Below, piece by piece: positions 58,520 to 64,000 of a stretch of DNA of 64,000 nt. Source of the stretch: CAWCAW01 sp963714125 (GTDB lineage: Bacteria; Actinomycetota; Acidimicrobiia; Acidimicrobiales; UBA8190); NCBI GenBank assembly GCA_963714125.1, contig OY970234.1:1302001-1366000 (forward strand), given 5' to 3'. The first letter of the stretch is position 1. Each line of letters starts with the position of its first letter. The translations under genes and the position numbers were made by a program. Below the pieces are notes generated by a model. It was given only the letters and a program-made list of their open reading frames with translations, searched no databases and was not told the DNA's origin.

Positions 58520-58766
58520 GCGGCATACTCCCAGGAGCCGGAGATCACTTCTCCACCATTCGGCGGGACGTCATCCCTTCTCGGTCAGCGGGCCGTAGGA
58601 CCAGTCGCAATAGTCCTGCACTCCAACATCATGACTTGTGGGTGCGTGGGTCGACGTTGCCTTGCCAGGCTGGTTTTCCACAGCGCGGTATCACGGAGTA
58701 CCGGATTCCCTCCGACCTCCTCGGCATGGGCCAAGACCCCGCCCGGTACCAGCACATTGGGAGCGG

Positions 58767-59075
58767 TCAGACCCCGGCTCCCTTCTCCCGCCGGAAGCGC
58801 AGTCTCGGAAGGCGTAGGAGGAAGATCCTCAGACCGAGGAGGCCGACAACGATGGATCCCGTTGCCAGTGCGGCCATTCCCACTGATGAGGGCTGTGGAT
58901 CCACAGGCAAAAGCGCAAATAGCACGACAGTCAGCAAGCCTAGGAGGAAGGCCATCGCCATCAGCAGCCTTGTCACAACCGCGATGGCTGTTGAGGTGTA
59001 GAGGAGGCGAGGAGCCGCCGTACTGAGTGGAAGGCGGCTCTCGCCGAACGGGGCAACCGCTGCCGCGGGCACCAC
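58767..59075 (-). CDS. small two-helix membrane protein
   Basis: A 102-residue protein with two hydrophobic helices (LLMAMAFLLGLLTVVLFALLP and ALATGSIVVGLLGLRIFLL) separated by a short loop, and a basic C-terminus RLPRLRFRREKGAGV. The positive-inside rule puts both ends in the cytoplasm. GTG 59075 is the start. Nothing identifies its function. Confidence 0.55.
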   Translation of the reverse strand: MVPAAAVAPFGESRLPLSTAAPRLLYTSTAIAVVTRLLMAMAFLLGLLTVVLFALLPVDPQPSSVGMAALATGSIVVGLLGLRIFLLRLPRLRFRREKGAGV

Positions 59076-59159
59076 AAAGAGAATCCAAACCTCGCTGGCG
59101 TACGCAGGAGCGGTATAGATCCAGTGGTTGAGGCGACGAGCTTCGGGGTTGACGTCCGA

Positions 59160-59600
59160 TCACTTGGTCAGAGCATCACCGGGATCTCGATAGAGCCGCC
59201 CCCCCAACTTGGTGCGCAGGGGGAGCCGGGCAACTTGAATCCGAAACGGAACCGGGTCAAGGACGGCATGGCAAGTGAAGGTAACGCCTCGAACGCCCTC
59301 CTCTCCACGATGGATCAAGGCGCTGATCCCGACAATGCCAGGGTGCGCCAACAACCACCGGTTGACTTGATCCACGAACTCTTGGGGCCGGTAACTGATG
59401 ACGCCTCGGTTGTAGTGCAGCGTCTCGGCGAACTCCCGCACCTCGGACACATCGAACCCGCTACCCTCGGGCTCGTCCGGCGCTGACGAGCAGAATGGGC
59501 ACGGCAGGTCGAGCGTCTGGAGCTGGTTTGAGCAGCCCGGGCAGATGGGCACACGCTCGTATCGGCATCCTGCCTGGAACGATTGAGTGCCCTGGGCCAA
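59160..59600 (-). CDS. protein with N-terminal CxxC pair, function unknown
   Basis: About 130-146 residues. Two CxxC knuckles (ICPGCSNQ and PCPFCSSA) at the N-terminus form a short zinc-ribbon-like unit. The remaining domain (EFAETLHYNRGVISYRPQEF, then VNRWLLAHPGIVGISALIH) is unknown to me. The TTG at 59600 and the GTG at 59552, just before the zinc ribbon, are both possible starts. It lies in the accessory region between IS256 and the recombinase. Confidence 0.5.
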   Translation of the reverse strand: MAQGTQSFQAGCRYERVPICPGCSNQLQTLDLPCPFCSSAPDEPEGSGFDVSEVREFAETLHYNRGVISYRPQEFVDQVNRWLLAHPGIVGISALIHRGEEGVRGVTFTCHAVLDPVPFRIQVARLPLRTKLGGRLYRDPGDALTK

Positions 59601-59707
59601 TTGTACGGGAATGACGGTTCTGTGCGCCCAGGCCGGGCCGGTCTTCTTGATCGACCAGCGGGATCACCTTGGACGGGATTCGCAAAACTCCGTTTACCAA
59701 TACCGAG

Positions 59708-60016
59708 TCATTGCGAAGGTGGCGGGTCTCGTTTCCCGGAATGCACATGTATCTGGATGGCCTTGGCTGTCTCCACCAGGGTGGCCAATGAAGGCTCCAG
59801 ACCGTACCGATCCCGAATCCAAGTAGAGAGTGAGGTTGTTGTGATCTCGTCGTTATGCATCGCCATGCTGACGAGGCGTTCCACGATGTCGTCGTATTCG
59901 TCGTTTGGCGCACCCAGTGCTAGGAGACCTAATGGGTCCGTTTCATCAACGGCGAGCTTTACATCCGCCCTGGTCCGCTCGTACCGAGCCATCAGTTCCC
60001 TGTTCTTTTTAGCCAC
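59708..60016 (-). CDS. small acidic protein, possibly DUF1871-like
   Basis: A 102-residue protein: RELMARYERTRADVKLAVDE, then DPLGLLALGAPNDEYDDIVE, which resembles the DPxxLLxxGAPxDEY pattern of DUF1871-type small proteins. Some such proteins are immunity-like or orphan genes in variable regions. GTG 60016 is chosen because conserved-looking sequence begins there. The assignment is tentative. Confidence 0.5.
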   Translation of the reverse strand: MAKKNRELMARYERTRADVKLAVDETDPLGLLALGAPNDEYDDIVERLVSMAMHNDEITTTSLSTWIRDRYGLEPSLATLVETAKAIQIHVHSGKRDPPPSQ

Positions 60017-60144
60017 GCCAACACGGTAATGCCCACTCTGGGCACTCGGATTGGGCCGTGGTTGTGCACGCAATCTCGAGTATCGGGCGCCTGTGACCAA
60101 CCGAAGACATCATTGACCGACCAGCAGGCACATTCCAGTTAACC

Positions 60145-60948
60145 TCAGCTCACGTTTTGTCGTCGCCGCCGCAAAACACTCCCGTAGTGACCCCACCAGC
60201 GAACGGCGAAGCTTGAGTCTTCAAAGGCGCACCGGGTTGCAGCATCGACTTCGTCGTGATGATCATCTCGAAATGCCAGGTATGACGACGCCATTTTCCG
60301 CACTACTGAGTGTGGATCTTGCTGTACCAACGCAGCCAAGAGTGGCGTGACTCGGTCGTCATCTGGAAAGCGTCGAACGAGCCACGACATCACGACGTTT
60401 CGCACCTGCGGATGGACATGGGTCGACAGAGCCAAAAGACCTTCCACCGACTCGAAATCCCAGTCGTAGCCGTGGTCAAGGAGATGGCCGGAGAGCAACA
60501 ACTCAAGCTGCATCGGGCGACCGTCCCGACTTCGGAAATGCGGTAGCACGTCAGCGTCATCGGTAGCGAGGTCAGGTTCCTCTAAGCCAATAAGCAATGC
60601 ACGGTGACCGAACTCTCGGAGATCGCCTGCCAGCTTCTGCCCTGCCACGTCGGGCGATTCATCAGCCTGAATGTCGGAGCTGAGATGGTTCCACCATTCG
60701 GGCATTACCCTTCCAAGGATTTCTTGCCACAACGGCTCCTTCGTCTGAATCGAGCGTATTGATAAGTGGACCCAGTAGTTGATCGACTCTCGGGTGCTAT
60801 ATCTCGACTTCTGGAAGGTGATGCTGGCAGTGTGTTCGCTCGACCGTAGGCGAAAGGACCTGAAACTCCCTTCGTAGCCAAGCTCGTGAAGCTGAGCCGC
60901 TACCGGGCCCCGCCACATGGCCTCGAAGACTTCCTGGGCCGTAACCAT
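60145..60948 (-). CDS. DUF4304-like protein
   Basis: A 267-residue protein. The first 100 residues match the feel of DUF4304: AAQLHELGYEGSFRSFRL, then ITFQKSRYSTRESINYWVHLSI. The rest has helical, HEAT-like repeats (HVHPQVRNVVMSWLVRRFPD, then PHSVVRKMASSYLA). It is an accessory-type gene of unknown role, sometimes seen in immunity or variable loci. ATG 60948 begins the domain. Confidence 0.6.
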   Translation of the reverse strand: MVTAQEVFEAMWRGPVAAQLHELGYEGSFRSFRLRSSEHTASITFQKSRYSTRESINYWVHLSIRSIQTKEPLWQEILGRVMPEWWNHLSSDIQADESPDVAGQKLAGDLREFGHRALLIGLEEPDLATDDADVLPHFRSRDGRPMQLELLLSGHLLDHGYDWDFESVEGLLALSTHVHPQVRNVVMSWLVRRFPDDDRVTPLLAALVQQDPHSVVRKMASSYLAFRDDHHDEVDAATRCAFEDSSFAVRWWGHYGSVLRRRRQNVS

Positions 60949-61237
60949 CGAGCCAGTTTGGTCGTTTTGCTGTCCTCCATGCTCGGGATCTGTCGGAACC
61001 ACCTAATGCTGCCCGGCGCAAATTCTCCTAGTTGAGGACTTAGAACCTCGGCCTGATGATCGGGATCACCCGGAGGCGAGCGGGCACTCAAGGCATTCAG
61101 ACCGAGTGAGAACGCCGGGATTGGCTCGGGTCCGGGACATCCCCTGCAGCGTTGGACCCACCGCAAAGCGCGCGGGGCAGAAACTATGGGACGGGTGTTC
61201 CCGGACTTTGGTGCTCAACCTTCAACATCGAGACATC
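60949..61237. other. 289-bp gap between the DUF4304-like gene and the toxin gene
   Basis: No gene is evident. The short plus-strand frames here lack start sites and motifs. It should contain the promoter of the DUF4304-like gene. Confidence 0.4.
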
Positions 61238-61657
61238 TCATTCCACGACCTCCGCGCGACGGGATTCGCGTGCCAATGCTTCTTGGAGACGGGGTGAGGG
61301 GGCAGCGAGAAAGACGTCGGCATCAAGCAAGATCGCCGCTGCCAACACCTCCATTCCAAGAATGTTGAGGTCGTGGCGGTTTCGCAAATGTCCGATGAGC
61401 GGTGCGAGCTCGCGCAGGTTCACCAGACCGATCTCATTGGGCAGTTCCAGCAGAGATTGAATTGCACGGTCGCGAGCTTGGGCTGGGAGCGTGGCAAAGG
61501 GAGCGGAGAGGACTCCTGCGTTGCTGTTCGATGCCAGGACCGCTTGGCAGAGGCGGACGTACCAGTAGCCAGTCGTGAATACATCGGCCCGCCGGCGAGG
61601 GGGTGTGTTTCCCCGCAGGACGGCTCCCAACAGTTGGTCGTCGATGATCTGAATCAC
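61238..61657 (-). CDS. PIN-domain toxin of a VapC-like type II toxin-antitoxin pair
   Basis: A 139-residue protein with the PIN layout: an early Asp (MIQIIDDQLLG), then LPNEIGLVNLRELAPLIGHL, and a late acidic set in AAAILLDADVFLAAP. PIN toxins are metal-dependent ribonucleases that cut tRNA or rRNA. The sequence is diverged, and the middle Glu is not certain. It overlaps the AbrB-type antitoxin gene by 4 bp (ATGA), the classic antitoxin-toxin arrangement. Confidence 0.7.
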   Translation of the reverse strand: MIQIIDDQLLGAVLRGNTPPRRRADVFTTGYWYVRLCQAVLASNSNAGVLSAPFATLPAQARDRAIQSLLELPNEIGLVNLRELAPLIGHLRNRHDLNILGMEVLAAAILLDADVFLAAPSPRLQEALARESRRAEVVE

Positions 61658-61896
61658 TCGCTGGCGAGGTCACTGTCGTCGAAGCCGCTCCGAGCACGGT
61701 CCCAGTCCGCGTCGGTCACAGCTTCGAGGAACTGGCGACGAAGCCGATTGACCCCGCCAGGGATCAGAATCACCGCGTCCCCGATGTCGAGATAGCCGAC
61801 CTCGCCGCCCTCGTCGAGTCCCCAGCGATGCCTGGCCGAGGCGGGAAGACTCATTTGGCCTCTCTGGGAGACCCGAACTTCACCTGTACTTGTCAT
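61654..61896 (-). CDS. AbrB/SpoVT-type antitoxin
   Basis: An 80-residue protein. The N-terminal swapped-hairpin AbrB fold is EVRVSQRGQMSLPASARHRWGL, then GEVGYLDIGDAVILIPGG. The C-terminal tail (FLEAVTDADWDRARSGFDD) would wrap the toxin. It should bind its own promoter: an AT-rich stretch with TTATCTTACAAGGCAG and a near-repeat CTGCCTTGTA lies just upstream (about 61905-61935), forming an inverted repeat likely to be the operator. Confidence 0.75.
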   Translation of the reverse strand: MTSTGEVRVSQRGQMSLPASARHRWGLDEGGEVGYLDIGDAVILIPGGVNRLRRQFLEAVTDADWDRARSGFDDSDLASE

Positions 61897-61906
61897 TCCT
61901 TTATCT

Positions 61907-61937
61907 TACAAGGCAGATAGATGGTCTGCCTTGTATA
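61907..61937. promoter_or_regulatory. inverted repeat upstream of the toxin-antitoxin operon
   Basis: TACAAGGCAGA and TCTGCCTTGTA face each other across a short AT-rich spacer, directly upstream of the antitoxin start. This 11-bp inverted repeat is a good operator candidate for AbrB-type autoregulation. Confidence 0.6.
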
Positions 61938-62040
61938 GCTCAGAGATCAGTAATCAGAACGTCTCCGAATTGCAGCGACAGCTGACGAACGGGTTGCACC
62001 TCGAACGCCGAGTGGCCGTCCGTATTGCAACGTGACGCGT

Positions 62041-62069
62041 GGAAGGACCATAAACAAGGAGGTCCTTCC
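62041..62069 (+). promoter_or_regulatory. inverted repeat covering the recombinase ribosome-binding site
   Basis: GGAAGGACC (62041-62049) and GGTCCTTCC (62061-62069) are perfect 9-bp inverted repeats. The second arm and the loop contain the AAGGAGG ribosome-binding site of the recombinase gene, directly before its ATG. As RNA it would hide the start; as DNA it could be a binding site. Confidence 0.6.
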
Positions 62070-62967
62070 ATGACAACGATCACGATGCCGACACGACCGA
62101 TATTCGATGAGGCCCGCTTGGCGGTGGGCGGGTTTCTGGCCCGCTACTCCGAACCGACCCGCCGCAGCTACACGAGCGACCTGCGACAGTTCTTCGTATG
62201 GTGCGATTCGGTTGGTCTGGGTGTCTTTTGAGGCCAAGCGGGGCCATCTCGAATTGTGGGCACGGTCGATGGAAGAGCGTGGGCTCGCCCGCGCCACCAT
62301 CGGACGACGGTTATCGACAGTGGCCGGCTTCTACCGAATCGCGACGATCGACGGCCTGATCGAGCACTCCCCGGCCGAGCATGTGCGCCGACCCAAGATC
62401 GACACTGAATCGGCCACGCTCGGTCTTGACCGCATGGAACTCTCTGCCTTCATCGCTCAGGGATCAGCCGCGGGTCCTATGAATCATGCCCTTGCCTGTC
62501 TGTTGGGGCTTCTCGGGCTACGCGTCTCTGAAGCGTGCTCGATCAGCATCGAGGACCTCGGTGCCGAACGCGGGCATCGGACGGTCAAAGTTCTCGGGAA
62601 GGGCTCGAAGCTCGCACTACTGCCGCTCCCACCCCGGGTGGCTCGGGCCCTCGACTTGGCCGCCGGGGAACGGGCAAGCGGACCCCTCCTGCTTTCTCGC
62701 GCCGGCACTCGGCTCAACCGCCATGCCGCTACCCGGATCGTGCGCCGGCTTTCGAGGCAGGCGGGCATCACGAAGCACATCTCACCGCACTCGCTGCGCC
62801 ACAGCTTCATCACCGCCGCGCTTGATGCCGGGGTGGCTCTTCGGGACGTCCAGATTGCCGCTCGTCATTCGGATCCCCGGACCACGACGCGCTACGACCG
62901 CGCCAAGAACAACCTGGATCGCCACGCAAGCTACATCGTCACGGCCTTCGTGGCAGGGGCGGGCTGA
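62070..62967 (+). pseudogene. tyrosine recombinase/integrase with a one-base frameshift
   Basis: XerC/D-type recombinase of about 298 residues. ATG 62070 begins the core-binding domain (YSEPTRRSYTSDLRQFFVWC). One extra T in a TTTT run (62226-62229) ends this frame at TGA. Removing it restores GVFEAKRGHLELWA, and the rest follows intact. The catalytic set is visible: Arg in LGLRVSEA, Lys in VLGKGSK, HxxR in HSLRHSFIT, His in AARHSDP and Tyr in TTTRYDR. The enzyme may be inactive, expressed by slippage at the T run, or the shift may be a sequencing error. Confidence 0.88.
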
Positions 62968-63027
62968 CAATTACCGAGTGGATCTGAGCCGGTCGGTGGG
63001 GTCAATCGGATCCCACCGACGGCGTGC

Positions 63028-63999
63028 TCAGCCAGGGGTAGTGGTGGGTGAGGTCGATGGTGGTGGCGACAGGAATTGTTCGACAGCAGAAACGATGCCT
63101 TGGGCCATGACGGATTGGCCCGACGAGCTGTCGGCGATCGATCCTTCGAACGGGTCGGTGAGGTAAAGAGGCTCGATGATGGCGCCGGGCATGGTGCTCG
63201 GCGCCGTGAAGAAACCTGACGCGGCCGGACCGATCAACAACAGGTGGTTGTAGTTGGCCGCCGCCCCGGCGATTCCACCCGAGGTGGGGTCACCGACATA
63301 GGAGCCCAGCTGGTTGTCGGTAAGCACGCCGTCGTTGGGTATGGCCCAACCTTGTGCGTCCATGTCGTTGAGGACATCGTTCTGCAGCAGGTTGGCAAAG
63401 ACGAGGTTCTGGCTCGAGAAGGGACGATCGGCGTCATAGGCCGTCAGGCTCCCGGCGTTCTGCGCGGTGCCGGCGTCGAAGTAGATACCAACCAAGACCT
63501 TTGCTCCAGCATCATTGGCGCAGGTGTCACGCGCTGCCACGTCGTCATGCGCACCCTGCAACGTCAGCTCCCCGTTGGACTCGTCGCTCGGTCCCAGCTT
63601 CAAGACGGTGGAGTTCTCCGTGCGTGACACGACGACCCGATAGCCGTTGGCGCGCAACAACGTCATGGCGTCGAGCTCCACGGCCAGAGTCTCGTTTGCC
63701 TCTTCGATCATCTCGCCACCCTCGGTGGTGCCCACTCCACCGGGGTCGATTCCTCCGTGGCCGGCGTCAAGGAACACCGTCTTGCCCTGGTTGCCGGCGG
63801 TCGGGGCAAAGGCCATGCACGCGCCGGACGCGAAGGCCGCCGCGTCGATGGGCGTGCCCCGACTGTCGCTGCCTGACGATCGCACGGCAGGGGCCGGTCG
63901 CCCCGGCGTGTGTGTTTTTGACGATGACGCCGAGGTGCCGTGTTCTTTGCTGGCGACGTTGTCCCAGCCGAGGGCCATGGCCACCAGGATCATGAGCAC
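63028..63999 (-). CDS. amidase_3-type N-acetylmuramoyl-L-alanine amidase, possibly 5' truncated
   Basis: Exported peptidoglycan amidase-like protein. The visible part starts with a hydrophobic segment (LMILVAMALG) that is probably a signal or anchor cut by the window edge. The domain begins VFLDAGHGGIDPGG with the first zinc His, continues with EEANETLAVELDAM (Glu ligand) and ends near IIEPLYLTDPFEG with the catalytic Glu. The third zinc ligand, normally His in a SIHxNA motif, is replaced: the place reads LVGIYFDAG. The enzyme may bind zinc differently or be inactive. Confidence 0.8.
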   Translation of the reverse strand: MLMILVAMALGWDNVASKEHGTSASSSKTHTPGRPAPAVRSSGSDSRGTPIDAAAFASGACMAFAPTAGNQGKTVFLDAGHGGIDPGGVGTTEGGEMIEEANETLAVELDAMTLLRANGYRVVVSRTENSTVLKLGPSDESNGELTLQGAHDDVAARDTCANDAGAKVLVGIYFDAGTAQNAGSLTAYDADRPFSSQNLVFANLLQNDVLNDMDAQGWAIPNDGVLTDNQLGSYVGDPTSGGIAGAAANYNHLLLIGPAASGFFTAPSTMPGAIIEPLYLTDPFEGSIADSSSGQSVMAQGIVSAVEQFLSPPPSTSPTTTPG

Positions 64000-64000
64000 C

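Larger units (their letters stand above)
56950..58575 (+). mobile_element. IS256-family insertion sequence with an extra passenger ORF
   Basis: Terminal inverted repeats of 26 bp match at 23 positions, beginning TGACGTCCC(T/G)CCGA. A direct repeat CCTTCTCGGT flanks the element (56941-56950 and 58576-58585), fitting the 8-9 bp duplication of IS256 elements with a base or two of chance extension. At 1.63 kb it is longer than usual because about 280 bp lie between the transposase stop and the right end. Confidence 0.88.

Noticed and set aside
1..64000. CRISPR array or restriction-type defence island
   Set aside because: No regularly spaced repeats, cas genes or restriction-modification motifs were seen in the window.

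Overview
The window looks like chromosomal DNA of a high-GC Gram-positive bacterium (Actinomycetota). The best guess is the class Acidimicrobiia or a close relative. Evidence: strong G/C third-position bias, many GTG/TTG starts, tandem WYL regulators of the PafB/PafC type, the actinobacterial BioB-BsaP pair, an SCO6745-type protein, a wax-ester synthase (WS/DGAT), a CtaG-type cytochrome oxidase assembly protein, and a monoderm type IV pilus set with no PilQ secretin. The genus cannot be named from sequence alone.

Layout. 1-7.5 kb: FtsH tail, thioesterase, TldD/TldE peptidase pair, secreted FN3/Calx-beta protein, FmdB-type zinc ribbon, MoaC, and a long low-complexity protein. 7.8-19.9 kb: a type IV pilus locus (PilT, prepilin peptidase, PilB, a second PilT with an N-terminal MshEN-like domain, PilC, a GT-C-like membrane protein, a PilM-PilN fusion, PilO, a major-type prepilin). 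20-27.4 kb: carboxyltransferase, zinc dehydrogenase, YbhN-type membrane protein, lipoprotein, CtaG, PafB/PafC-like regulators, luciferase-domain protein. 27.5-30.8 kb: a small island-like stretch with a decayed tRNA-Met-like sequence, a beta-propeller lipoprotein, a long inverted repeat and a helicase-less MobF relaxase. 30.8-39.8 kb: archaeal-type riboflavin synthase, ferritin-like protein, BioB/BsaP/LON-domain operon, acyl-CoA dehydrogenase, metallo-hydrolase, frameshifted SDR, membrane proteins with a histidine kinase/response regulator pair. 39.8-51.9 kb: lipid/redox genes (CrtI-like oxidoreductase, P450, cupin, cyclic-nucleotide-binding proteins, WS/DGAT, phytanoyl-CoA dioxygenase), a broken DUF6817-like gene and an HtrA-type protease.

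52-63 kb is an accessory region of decay and insertion. An IS30-family element sits inside the transposase gene of an IS3-family element, which itself abuts a truncated glyoxalase/VOC gene. An IS256-family element carries an extra small ORF and splits a small gene. Further on are small orphan genes, an AbrB/PIN toxin-antitoxin pair and a frameshifted tyrosine recombinase. The window ends inside or at the start of an amidase_3 gene that lacks one of the usual zinc-binding histidines.

The most coherent system is the pilus locus. It supplies the extension motor (PilB), two different retraction-type motors, platform (PilC), alignment complex (PilMN, PilO), prepilin and its peptidase. Its unusual points are the PilM-PilN fusion and the split of features between the two PilT proteins: only the MshEN-fused one keeps the AIRNLIR retraction motif.
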